A stretch of 23,618 nt of DNA from CAZVVG01 sp964630615. GTDB lineage: Bacteria > Patescibacteriota > Minisyncoccia > Moranbacterales > UBA2206. Made by a program: the position numbers and the translations under genes. The notes beneath the pieces are model-generated. The model made no database searches. It was not told the origin of the DNA and was given only the letters and a program-made list of their open reading frames with translations. How positions within the stretch are numbered: the stretch's first letter is position 1; each line of letters starts with the position of its first letter. This document shows positions 5,959 to 13,630 of the stretch, piece by piece. Location of the stretch: assembly GCA_964630615.1 (NCBI GenBank), contig CAZVVG010000011.1, positions 1-23,618 on the forward strand, written 5' to 3'.

Positions 5959-7221
5959 ATGGAAATTTTTACCGGAGTCTTGCAACCTATAAGCATCCTG
6001 GGAAAGAACTTGATTTACTTCTGGTGGGTAGTTTTTCCTGTGATGCTTTTTTATATTTTCAAAATTCTTTGGATGGATTTTGTTATTGCTTATTCTCAAT
6101 ATTCTTGGTTAAGAACGCGACACTGGACTTTACTGGAAATTATTCCGCCAAAAGATCTGGAAAAGGGCCCAAAACCGATGGAGTCTCTTTTTCAGGGAAT
6201 GTCCGGTGTGATTGAGACGGATAACGTTTTTAAAACCTATCTGCAAGGTAAAGTAACCGATCGCTTCAGTCTGGAACTGGTCGGTTCGGGCGGGGAGGTG
6301 CATTATTACATCCGTACCCAGACTCGTTATCGCAATTTGATTGAATCGCAGATTTACGCCCAGTATCCGGACGCGGAAATTTTTGAAGTTGAAGATTACA
6401 CGAAAAATTTTCCCAAAGTGATTCCTAACAAAAACTGGAGACTTTGGGGCGCGGATTTGGAATTGGTTAAACCCGACCCCTATCCGATTAAGACCTATGA
6501 CCGTTTTGAAGAAAACATTACTGGGGAAATGATTGATCCAGTGGGCGCTTTCGCGGAACTTTTTGGCACTTTGCCGCCCGGTCAGCATATTTGGTTGCAA
6601 TACGTTTTTTATCCTCTCAAGGAAGTTTGGCGAGAAGATGAGATGAAGGAGGTGCAAAAATTAGCTGGAAGAGTGAGTAGCCAAGAAAAAGGCATCCTGG
6701 GAGACCTCTGGGACGTCATTGCGCATATTTTTCCTGGCATGCTTGGTCCCGTAGAGTTTTCCAAAAGTGAGAAAAAAGAAGAAGCTCCTCTGGAATTCAG
6801 ACTGACTCCGGGAGAAAAAGAACAACTCAAGGCGCTTGAGGAGAATTTGGGAAAAAACGCCTTCAAGACCAAAGCCCGTTTCATTTATTTAGGCAGAAAA
6901 GAAGGTTTTGATATGTCTTATCCCAGCGCTTTTTTTGGGGCCCTAAAACAGTTTGCCGATCTTAACTTAAACAGCTTAAAGCCGGATAATCAAAGCAAAA
7001 CCTACGCTTATTATATCGCTACGGATCGCCGGGCTGATTACCGGAGAAGAAAAATTTATCGCCGGTATCGGGATCGGGATATGGATGGATACAAAGCGGT
7101 TTTCACAACCACAGAGCTCGCGACCTTGTTTCATTTTCCCAACATGAATATCAAGGCGCCTTCGGTAACTCGGGTTGAAGCCAAAAAGGGTTCCGCTCCG
7201 TATAACTTGCCGGTTCAATAA
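5959..7221 (+). CDS. Membrane-anchored partner of TraG-like ATPase
   Basis: 420 residues. One long hydrophobic stretch at about 16-44 (FWWVVFPVMLFYIFKILW) anchors the protein, followed by a large soluble part. The soluble region has the pattern of conjugation-type ATPase accessory domains: LLEIIPPKDLEKGPKPMESLF, then FSLELVGSGGEVHYYIRTQT, then SQIYAQYPDAEIFEVEDY. It is immediately followed, after 26 bases, by a TraG/VirD4-like ATPase, an arrangement I associate with CPR genomes. I infer that the two form a membrane-bound DNA- or protein-transfer machine. No catalytic motif is visible in this protein. The leader GAATAAAAACAAAAAAATG has no Shine-Dalgarno site. Confidence 0.65.
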   Translation: MEIFTGVLQPISILGKNLIYFWWVVFPVMLFYIFKILWMDFVIAYSQYSWLRTRHWTLLEIIPPKDLEKGPKPMESLFQGMSGVIETDNVFKTYLQGKVTDRFSLELVGSGGEVHYYIRTQTRYRNLIESQIYAQYPDAEIFEVEDYTKNFPKVIPNKNWRLWGADLELVKPDPYPIKTYDRFEENITGEMIDPVGAFAELFGTLPPGQHIWLQYVFYPLKEVWREDEMKEVQKLAGRVSSQEKGILGDLWDVIAHIFPGMLGPVEFSKSEKKEEAPLEFRLTPGEKEQLKALEENLGKNAFKTKARFIYLGRKEGFDMSYPSAFFGALKQFADLNLNSLKPDNQSKTYAYYIATDRRADYRRRKIYRRYRDRDMDGYKAVFTTTELATLFHFPNMNIKAPSVTRVEAKKGSAPYNLPVQ

Positions 7222-7247
7222 TTTGCAAAAGTTTTTAATAAATTGAG

Positions 7248-9035
7248 ATGAGTGAAATCAATTTTTTTGCCAAAACTAATTTTCGGAACCAAGAGAGAAT
7301 TTTTGGAATAAAGTCTGACGATCGGCGCCGCCATATGTACGTGGTGGGGAAAACCGGCATGGGGAAATCCAATCTGCTGGAAAATATGGCGATCCAGGAC
7401 ATTCAAAACGGAAAAGGCGTCTGCGTGATTGATCCCCATGGGGAATTTGCCGACAAAATGCTTAGAGCGGTACCATCGCAGCGCATTAATGACGTGGTTT
7501 ATTTCAATCCGGCAGACGTGGAATATCCCATCGCTTTTAATATTCTGGAAGCGGTAGAAGAAGACAAAAAAAACCTAGTCGCTTCCGGAATGATGGGCGT
7601 CTTTAAAAAAATCTGGCCGGATGTCTGGAGCCCTCGCATGGAATATATTCTCAATAATACCATTTTGGCGCTTTTAGATTATCCGGGTTCAACCATGTTG
7701 GGCGTGAGTCGCATGATGTCAGACAGCGCTTATCGAAAAAGAGTTTATCCGCTAATCAAGGATCCGGTGGTTAAAGGTTTTTGGATCAACGAGTTTGATA
7801 AGTGGGACGATAAATTTCGTAAAGAAGCGGTGGCAGCCATTCAGAATAAAGTCGGACAATTTCTATCTTCTTCTGTGATTCGCCATGTGGTCGGCCAGCC
7901 CAAATCCACCATTGACTTGCGAGAGATTATGGATAATCAGAAAATTCTGATTGTCAATTTATCCAAGGGCCGGATTGGAGAAGATTCTATGCGGCTTTTA
8001 GGCGGGATGTTGATAACCAAAATGCAGCTTTCAGTTATGGGTCGGGTGGATATTCCCGAAAGCCAGAGAAGAGATTTTTATTTATATGTAGACGAGTTTC
8101 AGAATTTTGCCAATGAGTCTTTTGCCAGCATTCTTTCAGAAGCTCGAAAATACCGCTTGAACCTGATTCTTACCCACCAGTACATTAATCAGTTGATTTT
8201 TGACGGCAAGACTACCATGCGAGACGCGATTTTTGGCAACGTGGGTACACTCATAGCTTTCCGAGTTGGAGCTGAAGACGCTGAGTTTTTGGAAAAGGAG
8301 TTTGAGCCGATTTTTACCCTCAACGATATTGTCAATCTGTCCAAATATAATATTTATTTGAAACTCATGATTGACGGGATTGCCGGAGATGCCTTTTCGG
8401 CCATTACTTTGCCTCCTTTTGACTTGAGCGAAACCCAAGAAAATGCTGAGAAAGTTATCCGGATTTCTCGCGAAAGATACGGAAAAAATCGATCCGAGGT
8501 AGAAGAAAAAATTGCCCGCTGGAGCGGAGTAACCATTGAAAAATTCCAACCAGAGGCTCTTTCTGAAAGAATAAATGAGGGAGAAAAAGAAGCTTTAACT
8601 TCGGCTAGAGTCCCACGAGAAGAAAAAGGAGAAAATGGGGAAACGGTTTTTCAGAAAGATCTTTCACCAGAACCGGAAGAAAAAAAATTATATGACGCAA
8701 TTTGCAATACCTGCGAACAACCCATTAAAGTTCCTTTCAGGCCGGATCCCAAGCGACCAACTTTTTGCCGGGAGTGCCTCAAGGATTATCAAAGGATAAT
8801 AGCTAAAAACCGGGAAGAAAAAACTAAAACGGCTTACCGAGTAACAAAAAACTTCGGGGGTAGAAAAGAAGAAAAAAAAATTCGAGAGGAAGCCGAACCG
8901 ATGATTTTTGTATCTCAAGAAAAGCCACTCAGCCTTTCTCAAATTTCCCATATGGCCTCAAAAAAATTCAGGCCTATTCGCCAGAAACAAAAAATTGATT
9001 TGGGGGAGATAAGAAAAATTATCAACGAAAAGTGA
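7248..9035 (+). CDS. TraG/VirD4-like (HerA-FtsK superfamily) ATPase with C-terminal zinc finger
   Basis: 595 residues. The Walker A motif GKTGMGKS spans 34-41, after YVV. CVIDPHGEFADKML is the typical early beta-strand region of type IV coupling ATPases, and the Walker B motif is FYLYVDEFQNF with D282-E283. TFQ-like loops and THQYINQL (sensor region) follow. The C-terminal 100 residues add a Cys4 zinc-binding module, C486-x2-C489 ... C507-x2-C510, in the context CNTCEQPIKVPFRPDP, embedded in a charged tail. Coupling ATPases pump DNA or protein through envelope channels. With the preceding membrane protein this suggests a CPR transfer or uptake system; other type IV secretion genes are not in the window. 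The stop is TGA, followed by a terminator. Confidence 0.85.
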   Translation: MSEINFFAKTNFRNQERIFGIKSDDRRRHMYVVGKTGMGKSNLLENMAIQDIQNGKGVCVIDPHGEFADKMLRAVPSQRINDVVYFNPADVEYPIAFNILEAVEEDKKNLVASGMMGVFKKIWPDVWSPRMEYILNNTILALLDYPGSTMLGVSRMMSDSAYRKRVYPLIKDPVVKGFWINEFDKWDDKFRKEAVAAIQNKVGQFLSSSVIRHVVGQPKSTIDLREIMDNQKILIVNLSKGRIGEDSMRLLGGMLITKMQLSVMGRVDIPESQRRDFYLYVDEFQNFANESFASILSEARKYRLNLILTHQYINQLIFDGKTTMRDAIFGNVGTLIAFRVGAEDAEFLEKEFEPIFTLNDIVNLSKYNIYLKLMIDGIAGDAFSAITLPPFDLSETQENAEKVIRISRERYGKNRSEVEEKIARWSGVTIEKFQPEALSERINEGEKEALTSARVPREEKGENGETVFQKDLSPEPEEKKLYDAICNTCEQPIKVPFRPDPKRPTFCRECLKDYQRIIAKNREEKTKTAYRVTKNFGGRKEEKKIREEAEPMIFVSQEKPLSLSQISHMASKKFRPIRQKQKIDLGEIRKIINEK

Positions 9036-9054
9036 TTTTCCTGGGCTTTTTTTC

Positions 9055-9077
9055 AAAAACCCGCTTCAGCGGTTTTT
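9055..9077 (+). terminator. Rho-independent terminator after the ATPase gene
   Basis: AAAAA-c-CCGC (9055-9064) pairs with GCGG-TTTTT (9069-9077) around TTCA, with one bulged C. The T-run doubles as the termination tract and overlaps the -35 area of the next promoter. Confidence 0.7.
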
Positions 9078-9101
9078 ATTTTTTAAAAATTTTAGTATAA
9101 T
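9073..9101 (+). promoter_or_regulatory. Promoter of hydB-hydA, predicted leaderless
   Basis: Perfect TATAAT (9096-9101) with a poor -35 (TTTTTA, 9073-9078) at 17 bases. A start about 7 bases after the -10 is base 9108, next to the GTG codon at 9109. Confidence 0.45.
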
Positions 9102-9108
9102 AACGAAT

Positions 9109-10113
9109 GTGAATAATTTAATTGAAAAAATTGAGGCGGCGGGTTTAACCGGACGGGGTGGGGCTGGTTTTTCAACGGGTCGCAAATGGTCGCTGGTAGC
9201 TCAAGCCCGGGAAAAAGTCAGAGCCCAAGGAAACCCTGAAGCGAAAATCTGGGTGATTGCGAATGGTTCGGAAGGAGAGTTGGGGGTGGCCAAGGACGGA
9301 TTTATCCTAGAAAATTATCCGGAAAGGATAATTGACGGAATAAAATTGGCTCGGGAAGTTTTTGACGCACCGAAAGCTTTTCTGTATTTACGCAAAGATT
9401 ACTTTGATAAATATCAAGAAAAATTGCGAAACTTTATTGATCAGGAGCCGATTGAACTGGTTCGAGAATCTGGAGGTTATCTGGGCGGAGAAGAAACGAC
9501 CCTGATTGAATTATTGGAAGGAGGCAAAGCTGAACCTCGAGAAAAACCTCCTTATCCGACTGAAAAAGGATTTAGGAGCTTTCCGACTTTGGTTAATAAT
9601 TTAGAAACTTTTTACGCGATTTCTCTTATTGCCCGAGATGAGTACGAAAAAAAGCGTTTTTACTCTCTTTCCGGAGACATTCCCAAAAAAGGCGTTTTCG
9701 AACTACCGGAAGATTGGTCAGTGGAAAAGATTCTCAGAGAGACGGGAAATTTTCCCGTTGGCGATTTCTTTGTTCAGATCGGAGGGGGCGCGAGCGGACC
9801 AATTTTAAGCCAAGAAGATTTGAAGGAAAAGGTTTGCGGTTCTGGAGCGGTAATTGTTTACAATCAGGCCAAGACCGATTTGAAGGAATTGTTAAAAAAA
9901 TGGGTAAATTTTTATTTTCAGGAAAATTGCGGAAAATGTGTTCCTTGTCGCGAAGGGGTTTATCGATTGAAAGAATTTTTGGAAAAGCCAGAGGTGGACT
10001 GGGAGGAAGTCAAGGAATTAGCCCTGGTGCTTCGGGAGGCCAGTTTCTGCCCATTGGGAAAAAGCGTGGCGGTTCCCTTGGAAAGCTTTTTAACTAAAAT
10101 TTTAAAGAAATAA
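9109..10113 (+). CDS. NuoF/HydB-like NAD(P)H-binding FMN iron-sulfur protein
   Basis: 334 residues from GTG 9109; the ATG at 9107 is out of frame. The N-terminus GLTGRGGAGFSTGRKW (13-27) is the FMN/NADH glycine-rich loop, with Pro changed to Ser. YLGGEETTLIELLEGGKAEPR and FPTLVNNLETF are further flavin-domain signatures. C274, C277, C280 (ENCGKCVPCREG) and C314 (SFCPLG) form the [4Fe-4S] site, equivalent to N3. The N-terminal thioredoxin-type [2Fe-2S] domain and the C-terminal ferredoxin domain of bifurcating HydB are absent. The region NGSEGELGVAKDG departs from the usual NADESEPGTFKDR, while the two Glu are kept. It probably passes electrons between NAD(P)H and HydA, the next gene after 20 bases. 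Confidence 0.85.
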   Translation: MNNLIEKIEAAGLTGRGGAGFSTGRKWSLVAQAREKVRAQGNPEAKIWVIANGSEGELGVAKDGFILENYPERIIDGIKLAREVFDAPKAFLYLRKDYFDKYQEKLRNFIDQEPIELVRESGGYLGGEETTLIELLEGGKAEPREKPPYPTEKGFRSFPTLVNNLETFYAISLIARDEYEKKRFYSLSGDIPKKGVFELPEDWSVEKILRETGNFPVGDFFVQIGGGASGPILSQEDLKEKVCGSGAVIVYNQAKTDLKELLKKWVNFYFQENCGKCVPCREGVYRLKEFLEKPEVDWEEVKELALVLREASFCPLGKSVAVPLESFLTKILKK

Positions 10114-10133
10114 TTTTCCGAACAACTAAAATT

Positions 10134-11873
10134 ATGGGAAGAGAAATAAAAATTTATTTTGACGGGAAAGAAATTTTAGCCCAAGAAGGCCAAACGATTT
10201 TGGAAGTAGCGCGAAAGCGGGGAATTTATATTCCCTCACTTTGCTCTCATCCTGATCTAAAACCTCAGGCGACCTGTCGCCTGTGCCTGGTGGAAATTAA
10301 GGGTGCAAAAGAACTGAAAACTGCTTGTTCGACGAAAATAGAAGAAGGAATGGAAGTGATTACCGAATCCCCCCGCTTGAAAAAAGTGAGAAAAATAAAT
10401 TTGGAACTGATTTTCAGTCAGCATCAGGAAGAATGTCCCGATTGCGTCTGGTTTTTCAACTGTCAACTTTTGGCTCTAGCCAAAAAATTTGAAGTGAAAA
10501 TAAACCGTTTTCCGGATCGCAAAACCCAGCGATCGGTCACTCAATGCGGACCGATTATTTTTGATCAAACTAAGTGCATTGATTGTCGAAATTGCATAGA
10601 AGTCTGTCCGGTAGATTTTTTGGAATTGAGCGGCCGGGGATCCGAGATTGGAATTGAAGCCTCTCAAGATGAAAAAAGGGACTGTATTGCCTGTGGGCAA
10701 TGTATCTTACATTGTCCCGTCGGAGCCATTGAAGGCTTGGGAGAATTTGAAAGCCTGGATAATCCTCTTTATCTTAAAAAGAAAGGAAAGACGGTTGTCC
10801 AGTTTGCCCCGTCTATTCGCAGCAGCATTGGAGAAGAATTTGACTTGGCGCCCGGCTCGGTGGCTACTGGCCAATTGGTGGCTGGCTTGCGGAAACTCGG
10901 TTTTGATAAAGTTTTTGACACTTCCGTAGGGGCGGATTTTACCACCTATGAAGAAGCCTCGGAGCTTTTAGAACGTCTGGAAAGCGGAAAAAATTTACCG
11001 GCCTTTTCCTCTTGTTGTCCTGCTTGGGTTAAATTTCTAGAATTTTATTATCCGGAATTTCTTCCCAATCTTTGCACCTCCCGTTCGCCGCAAGCGATGC
11101 TCGGAGGAATAATCAAAACTTATTGGGCTAAAAATTTGCACCTAAAACCGGACGATATTTTCGTAGTATCCATAATGCCTTGCGTGGCTAAAAAGTATGA
11201 AATCAAAAGGGAGGAAGTAAAAATAAGCGACTTTTATCCGGTTGATCAAGTTTTAACCACTAGAGAACTGGCTTATCTTTTCAAAAAAAATAAGATTGAT
11301 CTAAAGAATCTATCCGCGGAGGAAGCGGATAATCCTTTTGGCTTGCCTTCCGGCGCCGGCGTGATCTACGGAGCCAGTGGGGGAGTTTTTGAATCCGCGT
11401 TGCGCACCGCTTATTTTAAGGCTTTGGGGAAGAATCCGCGAGGAAATGAATTCCAAAGCGTCCGGGGTCAGGATGGCATCAAGAGAAATGAAATTAAAAT
11501 CGGCGACCGAGTGATAAAATCCGTGGTTGTTAATGGCATTCGCAATGCTAGGAAAATGCTCGAGGAGCTTAAAGCCAATCCCCAGGCTTTTCAGGCCATG
11601 GAAGTCATGGCCTGTCCGGGCGGGTGTGTTGGGGGCGGTGGTCAGCCGGTTCCGACCGACGGAGAATTGAGAAAGAAAAGAGCGCAAGCGCTTTATGAAA
11701 TTGACGAAAATAAGGCAGTACGCTTCGCTCACGAAAATCCCGCTCTGAAAAAAGTTTACCAAGAATTTTTCACAAGCGAGGAGGTAAGCAAACCCATTTT
11801 GCATACCAGTTTTTCTCCCAGGAAAAAAAGCGAGGTTAAGGTTTTGAAAAATTCCAAAGAAACGGAAAGTTAA
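10134..11873 (+). CDS. hydA: [FeFe]-hydrogenase catalytic subunit
   Basis: 579 residues, domain order as in the M3-type enzyme CpI. N-terminal [2Fe-2S] ligands are C37, C48, C51 and C65. The His-ligated [4Fe-4S] site is H97-x3-C101-x2-C104-x5-C110. Two ferredoxin [4Fe-4S] sites follow: C148, C151, C154, C158 and C184, C187, C190, C194. The H-cluster motifs are L1 SSCCPAW (C294, C295), L2 MPCVAKK (C350) and L3 MACPGGCVGGGGQP (C494, C498). All four H-cluster cysteines are present, and the proton-transfer Cys (C294) and Glu pair (E274, E277) too, so the protein looks functional. It makes or uses H2 in the cytoplasm with electrons from the HydB-like partner. Maturases HydE, HydF and HydG are not in this window. 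Confidence 0.96.
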   Translation: MGREIKIYFDGKEILAQEGQTILEVARKRGIYIPSLCSHPDLKPQATCRLCLVEIKGAKELKTACSTKIEEGMEVITESPRLKKVRKINLELIFSQHQEECPDCVWFFNCQLLALAKKFEVKINRFPDRKTQRSVTQCGPIIFDQTKCIDCRNCIEVCPVDFLELSGRGSEIGIEASQDEKRDCIACGQCILHCPVGAIEGLGEFESLDNPLYLKKKGKTVVQFAPSIRSSIGEEFDLAPGSVATGQLVAGLRKLGFDKVFDTSVGADFTTYEEASELLERLESGKNLPAFSSCCPAWVKFLEFYYPEFLPNLCTSRSPQAMLGGIIKTYWAKNLHLKPDDIFVVSIMPCVAKKYEIKREEVKISDFYPVDQVLTTRELAYLFKKNKIDLKNLSAEEADNPFGLPSGAGVIYGASGGVFESALRTAYFKALGKNPRGNEFQSVRGQDGIKRNEIKIGDRVIKSVVVNGIRNARKMLEELKANPQAFQAMEVMACPGGCVGGGGQPVPTDGELRKKRAQALYEIDENKAVRFAHENPALKKVYQEFFTSEEVSKPILHTSFSPRKKSEVKVLKNSKETES

Positions 11874-11893
11874 TCTCATTCAGAATTTTCGCC

Positions 11894-11923
11894 AAAGAGG
11901 ATTTTTCAAAAATTCTCTTTTTT
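11894..11923 (+). terminator. Rho-independent terminator after hydA
   Basis: A long A/T-rich hairpin: AAAGAGGATTTTT (11894-11906) pairs with AAAAATTCTCTTT (11908-11920) with one G-U pair, followed by further Ts to 11923. Confidence 0.75.
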
Positions 11924-11993
11924 ATGTTTTGAATTAAATCGTTAAAATCAGCAGAGTTGGTTTTTTAGAGTAATATTTTTTTCTAAATTTTTT

Positions 11994-12022
11994 TTGACTT
12001 TCCTGAAAGTTCACGATTTAAT
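11994..12022 (+). promoter_or_regulatory. Promoter of mnmA, near-leaderless
   Basis: TTGACT (11994-11999), a 17-base spacer and TTTAAT (12017-12022). The predicted start is near 12029, only about 3 bases before the ATG at 12032. Confidence 0.6.
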
Positions 12023-12031
12023 TTAGTTATT

Positions 12032-13093
12032 ATGAAGAAAGAAATTCTCAAAGGAAGAGTTTTGGTGGCGATGTCAGGTGGAGTAGATTCTACGGTTTCC
12101 GCTTTTCTTTTAAAGAAAAACGGGTTTCGGGTAACGGGGGTCTTTTTGGACTTGGGACTTGAGGTTTCAAAAAAATCCCAGCGAGAAGCGAAAAAAGCCT
12201 GCCGGATTTTGAATATTCCCTTGATGATAGTGACGGCCGAGCGGGAATTCAAAAGAAGGATAATAGATTATTTTCTCAAAGAGTACGCTTTAGGTAAGAC
12301 TCCCAATCCTTGCGTTTTTTGCAATCGGGAAATTAAATTTAAACTCCTTTTTGAAATAATGACAAAGAAGAATTTTGATTTTATTGCTACCGGCCATTAC
12401 GCCCGGCTCGAAAAAGGAACGAAGCTTCTTCCTGCTAAAGATGAGAAAAAAGACCAAGCTTATTTTCTTTACGGATTAAAAAAAACCTGGCTTCCAAGAA
12501 TTATCTTTCCTTTAGGAAATTTCAGTAAACCTCAGGTTAAGAATATTGCCAAAAAATTAGGACTTCTCGCTCAAAAAGAAAAAGAATCTCAAGATGTTTG
12601 TTTTGTTGAGAAAGGGCGTCTTGCCGAGTTCTTGAAGAAGAATTTGACTCTCAGGGAAGGAGATATAATTGATGAGGAGAGAAAAAAAATTGGTAGCCAT
12701 AAAGGTCTTTCTCTTTATACTCTCGGCCAGAGAAAAGGTCTAAAAATTGGAGGAAAGGGACCTTATTATGTTTTTGGGAAAAAATTAAGGACCAACGAAC
12801 TCCAGGCGACTAATCAGAAAAATTATCCCGGTCTTTATTCCCAGAAAATAGAAATTACTGGGGAAAATTGGCTCTCTTTTCCGAAAAATTTTCCAACTCA
12901 AGTTTGGATTCAGACTCGGTATCGGATTCCCAAATTTCGTGCTATAATAAAAAGGAAAAAGAGCCACCTGGAAGCTTTTTTTCTCCAATCTCAATGGGCG
13001 GTAGCTCCTGGCCAAGCTTCGGTATTTTATGGCAGTTCCGGAGAAGTTTTGGGAGGGGGGATTATTTCTAAAGTAAAAAATAAGAATCATTAA
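12032..13093 (+). CDS. mnmA: tRNA-specific 2-thiouridylase
   Basis: MnmA makes the 2-thiouridine at wobble position 34 of tRNAs for Lys, Glu and Gln. The PP-loop SGGVDS (15-20) binds ATP. The catalytic cysteines are C94 in NPCVFCN and C190 in SQDVCFV, matching C102 and C199 of the E. coli enzyme. ATGHYARL (119-126) is the family middle motif, and LGQRKGLKIGG begins the tRNA-binding central domain. The C-terminal barrel ends in VAPGQASVFYGSSGEVLGGG, the usual finish. 353 residues is normal to slightly short. A near-leaderless promoter precedes it, and the next small gene starts one base after its stop. Confidence 0.95.
   Translation: MKKEILKGRVLVAMSGGVDSTVSAFLLKKNGFRVTGVFLDLGLEVSKKSQREAKKACRILNIPLMIVTAEREFKRRIIDYFLKEYALGKTPNPCVFCNREIKFKLLFEIMTKKNFDFIATGHYARLEKGTKLLPAKDEKKDQAYFLYGLKKTWLPRIIFPLGNFSKPQVKNIAKKLGLLAQKEKESQDVCFVEKGRLAEFLKKNLTLREGDIIDEERKKIGSHKGLSLYTLGQRKGLKIGGKGPYYVFGKKLRTNELQATNQKNYPGLYSQKIEITGENWLSFPKNFPTQVWIQTRYRIPKFRAIIKRKKSHLEAFFLQSQWAVAPGQASVFYGSSGEVLGGGIISKVKNKNH
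12940..12948 (+). promoter_or_regulatory. Possible internal extended -10 inside mnmA
   Basis: TGCTATAAT, identical in form to the extended -10 elements elsewhere in this window, lies 147 bases before the next gene. No good -35 is seen, so it is only a weak candidate. Confidence 0.25.
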
Positions 13094-13094
13094 T

Positions 13095-13370
13095 ATGACT
13101 TTTCAAGATCCAGTCGGAAGCGCCTCCAACCGGAGTCGTCAAAAAACCGATATTCAAAGAGAAATTACAATTATTGAGGCCGATCGGTTGAAGAAAAACA
13201 GAGAAAAGGAGCACTTGGAAATGGAAGTCCGCGACTTAAAAAAAGATCAGCAAAGGCTAGAAGTGGAGCTCCAAGACAAATTAAATAAACTCAAAAAAAT
13301 CGACCACGAAGTGTTTATTTTGGACGGATCCATAAACAGCTTGAAGAAAAAGCTTAATCTATTGGTTTAA
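13095..13370 (+). CDS. Small coiled-coil protein of unknown function
   Basis: 91 residues, not recognised. From about residue 20 to the end it is one long charged helix with heptad-like leucines (for example EHLEMEVRDLKKDQQRLEVEL), so it is very likely a coiled coil. The first 20 residues are polar and rich in Ser, Asn and Arg. There is no membrane segment and no cysteine. It starts one base after the mnmA stop, so it is translated from the mnmA transcript. The codon bias matches its neighbours. The name-free reading is 'structural or adaptor helix'; I do not assign a function. Confidence 0.7.
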   Translation: MTFQDPVGSASNRSRQKTDIQREITIIEADRLKKNREKEHLEMEVRDLKKDQQRLEVELQDKLNKLKKIDHEVFILDGSINSLKKKLNLLV

Positions 13371-13390
13371 TTTTTTAATTTTTAATAATT

Positions 13391-13624
13391 ATGAGTATTG
13401 ATCTCGGTCGTGAAGTGACAAAAATGATTGAGGAATCACAGAAAAAACAAAATAAAGTTCCAAGTGGTCTCGCAGAAGCTTCAAGAAGGTTAAGCGATAC
13501 CTTAAAAGATCTGAGATATGATTTGAAAAGATTTGAGGATAAAATGAAAGAAAGTGGTTTTAATTCAGAATTAGGAAAATTAATGTCAGAAATAAAAAGA
13601 GAGTTAGAAAGTTTATTTAGGTAA
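13391..13624 (+). CDS. Small helical protein of unknown function
   Basis: 77 residues, not recognised. The sequence is mainly amphipathic helix, with basic and acidic residues alternating (LSDTLKDLRYDLKRFEDKMK) and a short GFNSELGK turn. There is no membrane segment and no catalytic motif. It lies 20 bases after the coiled-coil gene and 6 bases before alaS, so it is part of a tight mnmA-alaS cluster. It is A-rich and slightly less GC-rich than its neighbours. Confidence 0.6.
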   Translation: MSIDLGREVTKMIEESQKKQNKVPSGLAEASRRLSDTLKDLRYDLKRFEDKMKESGFNSELGKLMSEIKRELESLFR

Positions 13625-13630
13625 ATCAAA

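Noticed and set aside
9033..9035. TGA of the ATPase gene as a recoded Gly codon (as in Gracilibacteria)
   Set aside because: A terminator follows at once, no other gene has an in-frame TGA, and conserved proteins read normally, so TGA is a stop here.
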